A stretch of 6,009 nucleotides of DNA from the NCBI GenBank assembly GCA_900768245.1, contig CAAGCE010000268.1, forward strand, positions 1-6,009. The letters are read 5' to 3'. A program made the position numbers and the translations under genes. Shown piece by piece: positions 1 to 5,906 of the stretch. Numbering within the stretch: position 1 is the first letter of the stretch; every line of letters begins with the position of its first letter. The DNA comes from Oscillospiraceae bacterium. Its GTDB lineage: Bacteria > Bacillota > Clostridia > Oscillospirales > Ruminococcaceae. The notes beneath the pieces are model-generated. The model had not been told where the DNA came from, searched no databases, and saw only the letters and a list, made by a program, of their open reading frames with translations.

Positions 1-489
1 AGCACAATCCACGCTTACACAGGCGACCAGATGATCCTCGACGGTCCTCACAGAAAGGGTGACCTCAGAAGAGCAAGAGCAGGTGCTGCTAACATCGTTC
101 CTAACTCCACAGGTGCTGCTAAGGCTATCGGTCTTGTAATTCCTGAACTCAACGGCAAGCTCATCGGTTCCGCTCAGCGTGTTCCTGTTCCAACAGGTTC
201 TACAACAATCCTTACAGCTGTTGTTAAGGGTGCTGACGTTACTAAGGAAGGCATCAACGCTGCTATGAAGGCTGCTGCTTCCGAATCCTTCGGCTACAAT
301 GAAGATCAGATCGTTTCTTCCGACGTTATCGGTATGAGATACGGTTCACTCTTCGATGCAACTCAGACAATGGTTGCTAAGATCGCTGATGACCTCTACG
401 AAGTACAGGTTGTTTCATGGTACGATAACGAAAATTCTTACACATCTCAGATGGTAAGAACAATCAAGTACTTTGCTGAACTTGCATAA
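1..489 (+). CDS. gap: Glyceraldehyde-3-phosphate dehydrogenase, C-terminal part (5' end outside window)
   Basis: This is the NAD-dependent glycolytic enzyme that oxidises and phosphorylates glyceraldehyde 3-phosphate to 1,3-bisphosphoglycerate in the cytoplasm. The open frame runs in from the left edge, so 162 residues of a usual ~335 are visible. It begins at the TIHAYTGDQ motif, whose His is the catalytic base of the family; the active-site SCTTN cysteine would lie just upstream and is not in view. NSTGAAKAIG, the GSAQRVPVPTGS stretch with the substrate-phosphate Arg, and the C-terminal WYDNENSY motif that contacts NAD are all intact, so nothing suggests decay. Codon choice is strongly skewed (GCT, GTT, AAG, AAC, ATC), unlike the genes to the right, as expected for a very highly expressed gene. 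A strong terminator follows 44 bp after the stop, so it appears to be the last gene of its transcript. Confidence 0.98.
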   Translation, partial: STIHAYTGDQMILDGPHRKGDLRRARAGAANIVPNSTGAAKAIGLVIPELNGKLIGSAQRVPVPTGSTTILTAVVKGADVTKEGINAAMKAAASESFGYNEDQIVSSDVIGMRYGSLFDATQTMVAKIADDLYEVQVVSWYDNENSYTSQMVRTIKYFAELA

Positions 490-533
490 GTTATACCTTT
501 GATTTAAACATATAGTTTTAGATTAAACAATTT

Positions 534-577
534 ATCCCCTGAGTATTATTTACTCGGGGGATTTTTGTTTTTGTTTT
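534..577 (+). terminator. Rho-independent terminator of gap
   Basis: A 12-bp stem (534-545 with 551-562, one G-U pair at 540/556) closes a 5-nt TTATT loop and is followed by T-rich sequence (five T, G, five T, G, four T) to 577. The C/G run at the stem base and the long T tract make it a strong plus-strand terminator for gap. Confidence 0.93.
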
Positions 578-586
578 GACATCGGC

Positions 587-623
587 AAAAATTAATCGGT
601 CAAGCTTCAAAGCCTGACCGATT
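587..623 (-). terminator. Rho-independent terminator of the DUF378 gene
   Basis: Positions 594-605 pair with 612-623 around a 6-nt loop (606-611), with a single A/C mismatch (603/614). Read on the minus strand, the hairpin is followed by ATTAATTTTTGCC, which gives a T tract at 587-591. It lies 14 bp beyond the stop of the minus-strand DUF378 gene. It sits back to back with the gap terminator, so the two convergent transcripts are both closed within about 90 bp. Confidence 0.85.
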
Positions 624-637
624 TTGGTTATTTGAGG

Positions 638-850
638 TTATCTGCTTTCGACTGCCTTTGTGTCCTTGAACAGAAGCGATATACACCATATTGCAGACAA
701 TGCCACAAGTATATAAACAACTCTGCTCAATATTGCACCTGTTCCGCCGAAAAGCCACGCTACCAGATCAAAGCTGAATATCCCTACAAGACCCCAGTTC
801 AATCCGCCTATGACAAGGAGTGTAAGTGCTATCTTATCTACTGCTGACAT
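638..850 (-). CDS. DUF378 family small membrane protein
   Basis: A 70-residue protein with two predicted membrane helices (about residues 6-32 and 38-61), separated by a short loop, and a charged C-terminal tail (FKDTKAVESR). The GGLNWGLVG segment at residues 15-23 and the DKIAL start are the signature of DUF378 (YuzA-like) proteins, which are common in Firmicutes; their function is not established. The length matches the family. An upstream in-frame ATG at 869-871 has no Shine-Dalgarno sequence, while the ATG at 848-850 has AAAGGA five bases before it and gives the family's usual N-terminus, so I chose the latter. The gene stands alone on the minus strand, with a hairpin terminator from the preceding gene just upstream and its own terminator downstream. 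Family assignment is firm; no role can be stated. Confidence 0.88.
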   Translation of the reverse strand: MSAVDKIALTLLVIGGLNWGLVGIFSFDLVAWLFGGTGAILSRVVYILVALSAIWCISLLFKDTKAVESR

Positions 851-855
851 AACAG

Positions 856-861
856 TCCTTT
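856..861 (-). promoter_or_regulatory. Ribosome binding site fixing the DUF378 start
   Basis: AAAGGA on the minus strand, five bases before the ATG at 848-850. It lies between the two candidate start codons, so it supports the shorter 70-residue protein. Confidence 0.75.
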
Positions 862-882
862 CCGAATCCATAAAACAGATTC

Positions 883-888
883 ATTATA
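883..888 (-). promoter_or_regulatory. Possible -10 box of the DUF378 gene
   Basis: A perfect TATAAT on the minus strand, about 33 bases upstream of the chosen start codon. The place where a -35 box would fall (around 906-911, TTCCTT) matches poorly and lies inside the terminator hairpin of the upstream gene. Either the promoter is weak or activator-dependent, or the match is chance in AT-rich DNA. The terminator just upstream does argue that the gene needs its own promoter. Confidence 0.4.
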
Positions 889-890
889 TA

Positions 891-924
891 AAATGCAAAC
901 CCCTGAAGGAAAAGCCTTCAGGGG
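891..924 (-). terminator. Rho-independent terminator of the LCP-like gene
   Basis: Positions 900-909 and 915-924 form a perfect 10-bp stem (CCCCTGAAGG and its complement) around a 5-nt loop. On the minus strand it is followed by TTTGCATTTT, a moderate T-rich tract. It starts 33 bp after the stop codon of the LCP-like gene. Confidence 0.85.
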
Positions 925-957
925 TAGTATTTGTAAAAATATAAAAATTATACTTTT

Positions 958-1890
958 TTACTGCGGATCTCCGTTTTCGTCATAAAGCTTGAGCCATTCC
1001 GTGATGCTTTTTACAAAATTTGCATCAAGCTCGTAAAGACCGTTTTCATCATTTGTGCCTGATGTGAGCACAAATGTTGCAAGTCTGTCATAATTGCGGA
1101 TAACGTATTTCATAGCGTTTGAGATCTCGTCATAGTCATATGAGGTTATGTCCGTTTCAATAGTGGAATTTATTACGGAGGAGAAATAATCGTCAAGGTG
1201 AGAAGCGAAATTTGCGTCAACATTGGTGTTTATCATATCGGTTATTATTATGCCGAAGCATTTTGCACGGTATTCCTCGCCTGAATTGTAATTAGGGTAG
1301 GTAAGGACTTTTCTCATTGTGTTTGAGTCGAGATATGTTTCGCCCTCTCTTATAATGGTTTCCTCGCCTGTGGTGGGGTTATCATAAATAAGATTATATG
1401 GAATATCGTAATCAACGCCGCCGAAAATATCTATAATATTAGTGAAGCTGTCCTTATTGAATTTTATGAACTTGTCTATCTTTACGCCTGTGCAGTTTTC
1501 AACGGCTTTTACTGCCGAAGCTGTTCCGCCGTTGCGGTAGAAGTTATACAGCGAGTCCGATGAGCCGTCAACATCTGCTTTTGTATTGCTTGGCAGCGGC
1601 ATAAATACAAGCTGCTTTTCAACGGCAAGGAAACGTGCAATAAGGAAACAGCTTGCACTCTCACGTTTTTCCGTATCAAGTATCAGCAGCACAGTTCTGT
1701 TATCGCTTACCGATGGTTCATATTCGTCGCTTGAAACCATCTGGTCAATTACAACATTCTGCGACGGGTCTTTTGTTTCCTTGCTTGAAATGAGTTTGAG
1801 CATATACATTCCGAATGCTCCCACAACTAACAGTGTCACAAGTATCGTTACAACATATGTAACTGCGATCTTTGCTGATTTTTTTGACAT
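958..1890 (-). CDS. Membrane-anchored LCP (LytR-CpsA-Psr)-like protein, catalytically degenerate
   Basis: 310 residues: a short basic N-terminus, one membrane helix (about 8-33) and then an extracytoplasmic domain. The domain follows the LCP fold in order: a VLLILD strand with an Asp at 72 (residues 67-72), FMPLPSNT (96-103), the NFYRNGGTASAVKAVEN stretch (116-132), IDKFIKFNKDSF (138-149), and the hallmark IIDIFGGVDYDIP (152-164). Authentic LCP enzymes transfer undecaprenyl-linked glycopolymers such as teichoic acids or capsule to peptidoglycan. Here the usual RSD is ESA (77-79), the PRD arginine is Ser101, and the late RxR motif is replaced by PNY (199-201); only Arg208 fits the following conserved Arg. 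An active transferase is therefore unlikely; a scaffold, a regulator, or a branch with a different ligand is more plausible. The start has AAGGAAG seven bases upstream. It lies 67 bp behind the SLOG gene, with no convincing terminator between them, so co-transcription is likely. Confidence 0.75.
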   Translation of the reverse strand: MSKKSAKIAVTYVVTILVTLLVVGAFGMYMLKLISSKETKDPSQNVVIDQMVSSDEYEPSVSDNRTVLLILDTEKRESASCFLIARFLAVEKQLVFMPLPSNTKADVDGSSDSLYNFYRNGGTASAVKAVENCTGVKIDKFIKFNKDSFTNIIDIFGGVDYDIPYNLIYDNPTTGEETIIREGETYLDSNTMRKVLTYPNYNSGEEYRAKCFGIIITDMINTNVDANFASHLDDYFSSVINSTIETDITSYDYDEISNAMKYVIRNYDRLATFVLTSGTNDENGLYELDANFVKSITEWLKLYDENGDPQ

Positions 1891-1897
1891 AAGGTCA

Positions 1898-1904
1898 CTT
1901 CCTT
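1898..1904 (-). promoter_or_regulatory. Ribosome binding site of the LCP-like gene
   Basis: AAGGAAG on the minus strand, seven bases before the ATG at 1888-1890; it supports that start codon. Confidence 0.75.
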
Positions 1905-1909
1905 AAAAT

Positions 1910-1922
1910 AATGTTGCAAAAT
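1910..1922 (-). repeat. 13-bp sequence shared with the alr upstream region (copy 1)
   Basis: On the minus strand this reads ATTTTGCAACATT and lies five bases upstream of the ribosome binding site of the LCP-like gene. The identical 13-mer occurs on the plus strand at 2585-2597, ahead of alr. Its core is an imperfect dyad (ATnTTGCAAnAT), as expected for a dimeric regulator's site, but chance cannot be excluded in AT-rich DNA. Confidence 0.4.
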
Positions 1923-1937
1923 AGACTGTTCGGTGAT

Positions 1938-1966
1938 ATAATAAAACAGGTATGGTTTTATGTGAT
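1938..1966 (-). promoter_or_regulatory. Weak candidate promoter of the LCP-like gene
   Basis: On the minus strand, ATCACA (1966-1961) and TATTAT (1943-1938) are 17 bases apart, with four and five of six consensus matches respectively. A better TTGACA starts five bases further upstream (1971-1966) but is then 22 bases from the -10, which is too far. If real, it would give the LCP-like gene an internal promoter overlapping the end of the SLOG gene. Confidence 0.3.
1941..1961. repeat. Small inverted repeat at the end of the SLOG gene
   Basis: ATAAAAC (1941-1947) and GTTTTAT (1955-1961) are perfect 7-bp inverted arms around a 7-base spacer. They overlap the SLOG stop codon and the candidate LCP promoter. 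The stem is AT-rich and lacks a T tract, so it is a poor terminator; an operator is possible but unproven. Confidence 0.35.
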
Positions 1967-2536
1967 GTCAAATTCCAATTGTGCGGATTTTATCAGGTCT
2001 GCGGCTTCGCTTACATTATTGGTATCAATGATAATTATGTCAATATTTTCTTTCTGTGCAAGCCTTACCGTCTGACCGCTGCCGCTTCTGTAATCACCGA
2101 GAACGGCAATAAGGCGGCTCGAATTTTTCACCATATATTCGTTGCGCTTTTTCATACAGGTCTTTGAATAGCTGTCGCTGACATATACTATTTCATCGGC
2201 TTTCTGATAAATATTTCCCAAGACCCATTTATCGTAGCCCTTGAAGCCGATGCCGTGATCTTTATACGGAATAGCAGCAACAAGACTTATGTCTTTGCCG
2301 GAGTTTTTCTCGCTTATGATTATTTCCGCTGCCCAGAGGTCAATGCCTCTTGCCGCACCTGTGATAAAGCAGTTATAGCCGTCGTCTATACTGTCAAGGA
2401 TAGATTTATAGAGCATACTTTTCAGCGCTCTTACTGCTGCTGAATTTTCATCTCCGCCGTCGGGAAGCTTTTCGGGGCGGTGTCCCGTAAAGCATACAGT
2501 AGTTGCTCTTGTATACATTCTGTCATTCATAGCCAT
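1958..2536 (-). CDS. SLOG family protein (DUF1273 / YpsA-like)
   Basis: 192 residues with a Rossmann-like SLOG fold, a superfamily (YpsA, DprA, LOG) that binds nucleotides or nucleotide-derived ligands. Visible motifs are the first strand and loop CFTGHRPEKLP (15-25), the glycine-rich FITGAARGIDLWAAE (57-71) that characterises this branch, KKRNEYMV (129-136), which matches the QKNQF region of YpsA, and GSGQTVRLA (152-160) near the C-terminus before a strand rich in Ile. The length is normal. B. subtilis YpsA affects cell division and oxidative stress, but no ligand is established for this branch. Start choice: AAAGG (2542-2546) lies five bases before the ATG at 2534-2536. An in-frame GTG at 2540-2542 overlaps that site and is unlikely; the ATG at 2528-2530 is also possible. 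It is divergent from alr and probably heads a transcript with the LCP-like gene. Confidence 0.87.
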   Translation of the reverse strand: MAMNDRMYTRATTVCFTGHRPEKLPDGGDENSAAVRALKSMLYKSILDSIDDGYNCFITGAARGIDLWAAEIIISEKNSGKDISLVAAIPYKDHGIGFKGYDKWVLGNIYQKADEIVYVSDSYSKTCMKKRNEYMVKNSSRLIAVLGDYRSGSGQTVRLAQKENIDIIIIDTNNVSEAADLIKSAQLEFDIT

Positions 2537-2541
2537 AAGCA

Positions 2542-2546
2542 CCTTT
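2542..2546 (-). promoter_or_regulatory. Ribosome binding site deciding the SLOG start
   Basis: AAAGG on the minus strand, five bases before the ATG at 2534-2536. It overlaps the in-frame GTG at 2540-2542, which argues against that longer start. Confidence 0.6.
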
Positions 2547-2564
2547 CAGAAATTTAATAAATAT

Positions 2565-2593
2565 ATATTAGCATATTTATTTTGATTTTGCAA
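2565..2593 (-). promoter_or_regulatory. Promoter of the SLOG (and probably LCP-like) transcript
   Basis: On the minus strand: TTGCAA (2593-2588) as -35, a 17-base spacer, and TAATAT (2570-2565) as -10 preceded by TGC, an extended -10. Transcription would begin near 2558, about 22 bases before the start codon. Each hexamer has four of six consensus bases, but the spacing and TG motif are right for the main sigma factor. The -35 falls inside the 13-bp repeat at 2585-2597. Confidence 0.6.
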
Positions 2594-2597
2594 CATT
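2585..2597 (+). repeat. 13-bp sequence shared with the LCP upstream region (copy 2)
   Basis: ATTTTGCAACATT on the plus strand, identical to the minus-strand sequence at 1922-1910. It sits in the divergent region about 70 bases before alr and covers the -35 box of the SLOG promoter. A protein bound here could affect either direction; this is inference from position only. Confidence 0.4.
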
Positions 2598-2648
2598 TTC
2601 GGTGTTTTGATATTGATTTGTAATTTATCGGAACTTCCGTTTTACCGC

Positions 2649-2654
2649 AGGAGG
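2649..2654 (+). promoter_or_regulatory. Ribosome binding site of alr
   Basis: A full AGGAGG, 11 bases before the ATG at 2666-2668, slightly longer than the usual spacing. No other start codon in this frame fits better. Confidence 0.85.
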
Positions 2655-2665
2655 ATCTATATAAA

Positions 2666-3862
2666 ATGGAACACAATAATTCCAACAGCTTTTTTAAGCG
2701 CACATGGGCGGAGATACATCTTGACCGTGCAGAAAAAAATCTTGAAATACTGCGCCGTTCGTTCGATGTTTCGCATACACGTCCTGCCTGCGTTATAAAA
2801 GCCAACGCATACGGACATGGTGACGTTCAGCTGATGAAATGTTATCAGAATGCAGGAGTGGATTTTTTCACCGTATCCAATCTCAATGAAGCAATAAGAC
2901 TTCGCGAGGGCGGCTGCAGGGGAGATATACTTATTTTAGGCTGGACCGCAGCGGATTATGCTCCCGTTCTTGCCAAAGAAAACATCATTCAGGCTGTCCT
3001 TTCGGCAGAATATGCAGCTGAGCTTTCGGACGCTGTCAAAAAATCGGGCAGCGAACCTGTCCGTGTTCATATAAAGCTTGATACGGGTATGGGAAGAATA
3101 GGACTTCTCGCCGCAGACAAGGAAAAATGCGCCGCTGAGATAGCTGCCATATGCAGACTGGAAGGTCTTGAAGCAGAGGGGGCATTCACTCATTTTGCCG
3201 TTGCCGACAGTCTTTCGGAAGATGATTTTAACTATACGGAAAATCAGAAAAAGCTTTTCTTTGATGTTGTTGATATGGCAAAGGCTCTTGGTGCAAAGCT
3301 TGAAACGATACATTGCCTTAACAGTGCAGGCACACTTCTTCACTATGACAGCAGAAGCTCTCTCGCAAGGCTTGGCATAGTTCTTTACGGCTTAAAGCCT
3401 GCACCTGAGGTAGCTATCCCGGAGGGAATACTTCCTGTTATGGAGCTTAAATCGGTGGTATCATACATAAAAACGCTGCATAAGGGCGAATCGGTCAGCT
3501 ATGGCAGGACCTTTACCGCTGACCGTGATATGCTCGTTGCAACAGTTCCCGCAGGCTATGCAGACGGTTACAGCAGACTTCTTTCGGGTGAAAATGAAGT
3601 GCTTATAAACGGCAGACGTGCAAAGGGTGTGGGAAGGATATGTATGGATCAGATGATGGTCGATATTTCCGACATACCCGATGTTCACGAGGGTACAGAG
3701 GTAACGCTTTTCGGCAGGGACGGAGATGATATGATAACTCCCGATGACCTTGCCGCAATTTACGGTACTATCGGATATGAAATAATCTGCGGCATCAATC
3801 AGCGTGTTCCGAGAGTTTACATAAAGGACGGAAAAATTACAGAAGTACACGAATTTATCTGA
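2666..3862 (+). CDS. alr: Alanine racemase
   Basis: A PLP-dependent cytoplasmic enzyme that interconverts L- and D-alanine and so supplies D-Ala for peptidoglycan cross-links and, where present, teichoic acid alanylation. The 398-residue length is normal. The N-terminal TIM barrel has the PLP-lysine motif VIKANAYGHG (43-52, Lys45), HIKLDTGMGRIG (135-146, with the usually carbamylated Lys137 and Arg144), HCLNSAGT (216-223) and ARLGIVLYG (234-242), whose Arg235 faces the PLP pyridine nitrogen. The C-terminal beta domain has VSYGRTFTA (277-285), GYADGY (297-302) with catalytic Tyr298, GRICMDQMMVD (323-333) and the closing RVPRVY (380-385). All key residues are present, so it should be active. 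The ATG has an AGGAGG site. It is divergent from the SLOG gene, and the EAL gene follows 21 bp after its stop, which suggests one transcript. No convincing plus-strand promoter was identified in the AT-rich upstream region. Confidence 0.97.
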   Translation: MEHNNSNSFFKRTWAEIHLDRAEKNLEILRRSFDVSHTRPACVIKANAYGHGDVQLMKCYQNAGVDFFTVSNLNEAIRLREGGCRGDILILGWTAADYAPVLAKENIIQAVLSAEYAAELSDAVKKSGSEPVRVHIKLDTGMGRIGLLAADKEKCAAEIAAICRLEGLEAEGAFTHFAVADSLSEDDFNYTENQKKLFFDVVDMAKALGAKLETIHCLNSAGTLLHYDSRSSLARLGIVLYGLKPAPEVAIPEGILPVMELKSVVSYIKTLHKGESVSYGRTFTADRDMLVATVPAGYADGYSRLLSGENEVLINGRRAKGVGRICMDQMMVDISDIPDVHEGTEVTLFGRDGDDMITPDDLAAIYGTIGYEIICGINQRVPRVYIKDGKITEVHEFI

Positions 3863-3870
3863 TCGAAACA

Positions 3871-3876
3871 GGGGTG
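3871..3876 (+). promoter_or_regulatory. Ribosome binding site deciding the GTG start of the EAL gene
   Basis: GGGGTG seven bases before the GTG at 3884-3886, within the 21-bp gap after alr. No ATG lies nearby, and the first membrane helix begins only a few residues in, so the GTG start is preferred. Confidence 0.7.
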
Positions 3877-3883
3877 CAGTAAA

Positions 3884-5893
3884 GTGTTTGAACATAATAT
3901 CAGATTTCAGTTAGCGGCTCTTTGCTGTTATGCAGTTATTGTTGTTGATTACATAAGGGGCAAAAAGACAAATCTTGCAGCGTCAAAATGGTTCAATCTT
4001 ATGCTTGTTCTAACGGGCTTGTATCTGGTTTTTGACATCTCTACGGTTTACACCATAACCTATATTCCGACGTCATTTATAAACAGGCTCTGTCATCAGC
4101 TTTTTATAGGCTGCCTTGATACGCTTATATTCAGCCTGTGGGTCTATGTGGAAATGATAGGTCACCGCTTCACCAATATGAAAAAGCCCGTTATAGTGAT
4201 GTGCATAGCTCCGTATGTTATTTCTATGATGACCGTTATTTTCGGAAAGCTGGAGTATCATATCGATACTGCCGGCGGTGTGTGCTATTCCTACGGACAG
4301 ATGGTGTATACTGTTTATGTCAGCGTATTTATTTATATGGCATTGGTCGCATTCAGATCGTTTGGCTATAAAGATGTTATTCCCGCAAAAAAATGTGCTG
4401 CATTGCGTATCGGTGCAGTTATGTGGTTAGTATTCTGTCTTGTACAGCTTATCATACCCCGTATGCTTGTATCGGGACTTGGCGTTGTACTTGTGATACT
4501 TCTGCTTTACCTTTCATTTGAAAACACAGGTGAAAATGAGGACCCTGCAACAGGTGCATACAATAACAAGGTATTTGATGCCGTTGTCAGTGAAAGGCTT
4601 AAATACTCCCCTAAAATAACGATAGTTGTCCTTACTGTTCTCAATATAAATCAGCTTGTAAATAACGTCAGAAAAGAGGGTTCGGATTCTGTTCTTGCCA
4701 ACTGCTGCCGATATATGACCGATCTTTTCCACAGTGACTGTTACCGTGTAAATGACAATACATTTGCTGTTGTGGTGGAGCACAGCGAAAACAGCACCGA
4801 AATCAAGCCGAGCAGCATTGCTTCCTATACTTCAAAGGAACAGCATATCCACAAGGAGCTTGAAGGATCTCCTATCGGAAATAAGCTATTTATTCTTGAG
4901 AACAGAATAGATGAGCCTTGGGAATATGAAAATAACAATGTAAAAATATCCGCAACGATAGATGTTATAGAGTGTCCTGAGTTTGCTACTACTCTTGATG
5001 AAATGTACAGCCTTATGCGCTATATGCAGCGTGGACATTCAAAATCAGGCTGCAATGTGCAGATAACCGATGAATATATCGGCAAGGAAAAGAAACGCTA
5101 CGATACGGTAAAGCGCATTGTTGAGGACGCTGTTGAAAATGACGGCTTCGAGGTCTACTACCAGCCTATATATTCGACAAAGAAGCATAAATTTATTTCT
5201 GCAGAAGCACTTGTACGACTTAAAGACACAGCTACTGTCGGCTATGTTTCACCTGAAGAATTTGTGCCTATATGTGAAAAAAACGGAAGTATCTTAGAGC
5301 TTGGCTCTGCTGTATTTGAAAAGGTATGCCGGTTTGCAAGGAGCGCAAAGCTTGCCGACCTTGGCATTGAATATATCGAAGTGAACCTTTCGGGAATACA
5401 GGCGTCTGACCTGCGTCTTCCTGAGCATTTAAAGAGCATTGCCGACAAATACGGCATCTCACCAAGCTTTATCAACCTTGAAATAACGGAAACCGCATCT
5501 GTCGATTCGGGTGAAATGCTGAAAATAAATATGGATAAGCTGCGCAATGACGGATTCAGCTTCTCAATGGACGATTTCGGCACAGGCTACTCCAATCTTT
5601 CACAGATGGCTGAAATATCATATGACCTTGTTAAACTTGACAAGAGCCTTATATGGCCGTGTTTCGGTGAGAATGCAAGCGTTAAATCGATATGCATACT
5701 TGAAACTGTGGTCGTAATGCTCCGTGCGCTTGGTGTTCATATTGTTGCCGAGGGTGTTGAAACCGATGAAATGGCAAAGAAGCTTGAAGAATACAAGGTC
5801 GATTATTTGCAGGGCTACAACTACTCACGTCCGATATGCGAAAGCGATTTTATAAAGTTCCTATCCAATATGAACTCTGCCGAACGTGTATAA
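3884..5893 (+). CDS. 7TM membrane protein with degenerate GGDEF and intact EAL domain (c-di-GMP phosphodiesterase)
   Basis: 669 residues. About seven membrane helices come first (roughly 7-24, 36-55, 70-92, 101-121, 138-159, 172-192, 194-212) and form a likely sensor module. A GGDEF-type domain follows (about 220-395), opening with DPATGAYNNKVF (220-231). Its signature reads RVNDNTF (288-294) in place of RxGGDEF, so it cannot be a cyclase; it may regulate or only link. The EAL domain (about 405-660) keeps the catalytic set: QPI (Gln427), EALVR (441-445), NLSG (Asn501), EITET (Glu533), DDFGTGYS (563-570), KLD (Lys584), AEGVE (Glu623) and QGYNYSRP (643-650). It should therefore hydrolyse c-di-GMP to pGpG at the inner membrane face. 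Translation starts at GTG, seven bases after GGGGTG. The 21-bp gap from alr suggests co-transcription. The input sensed by the membrane part is unknown. No clear terminator follows. Confidence 0.93.
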   Translation: MFEHNIRFQLAALCCYAVIVVDYIRGKKTNLAASKWFNLMLVLTGLYLVFDISTVYTITYIPTSFINRLCHQLFIGCLDTLIFSLWVYVEMIGHRFTNMKKPVIVMCIAPYVISMMTVIFGKLEYHIDTAGGVCYSYGQMVYTVYVSVFIYMALVAFRSFGYKDVIPAKKCAALRIGAVMWLVFCLVQLIIPRMLVSGLGVVLVILLLYLSFENTGENEDPATGAYNNKVFDAVVSERLKYSPKITIVVLTVLNINQLVNNVRKEGSDSVLANCCRYMTDLFHSDCYRVNDNTFAVVVEHSENSTEIKPSSIASYTSKEQHIHKELEGSPIGNKLFILENRIDEPWEYENNNVKISATIDVIECPEFATTLDEMYSLMRYMQRGHSKSGCNVQITDEYIGKEKKRYDTVKRIVEDAVENDGFEVYYQPIYSTKKHKFISAEALVRLKDTATVGYVSPEEFVPICEKNGSILELGSAVFEKVCRFARSAKLADLGIEYIEVNLSGIQASDLRLPEHLKSIADKYGISPSFINLEITETASVDSGEMLKINMDKLRNDGFSFSMDDFGTGYSNLSQMAEISYDLVKLDKSLIWPCFGENASVKSICILETVVVMLRALGVHIVAEGVETDEMAKKLEEYKVDYLQGYNYSRPICESDFIKFLSNMNSAERV

Positions 5894-5906
5894 TACTAAT
5901 AACCAT

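Noticed and set aside
632..847. Plus-strand open frame of about 71 residues, Cys- and Tyr-rich
   Set aside because: It lies fully opposite the DUF378 gene, has no ribosome binding site and no family resemblance, and begins inside the terminator-proximal region.
869..871. Upstream ATG giving a 77-residue DUF378 protein
   Set aside because: No Shine-Dalgarno sequence precedes it, while AAAGGA sits ideally before the ATG at 848-850, whose product starts like other DUF378 proteins.
2540..2542. GTG as the start of the SLOG gene
   Set aside because: It overlaps the ribosome binding site AAAGGTG itself; the ATG at 2534-2536 is correctly spaced.
2554..2805. Minus-strand open frame overlapping the alr start and the divergent intergenic region
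   Set aside because: It is composed of antisense alr sequence and AT-rich spacer, with no ribosome binding site or domain.
2936..3343. Long antisense open frame inside alr (and another at 3461-3895)
   Set aside because: These are mirrors of the alr coding frame; the products are Cys-rich and unlike any family, and alr is complete and intact.
5242..5583. Antisense open frame inside the EAL domain
   Set aside because: It is a shadow of the catalytic core of the EAL gene, with no start signals of its own.
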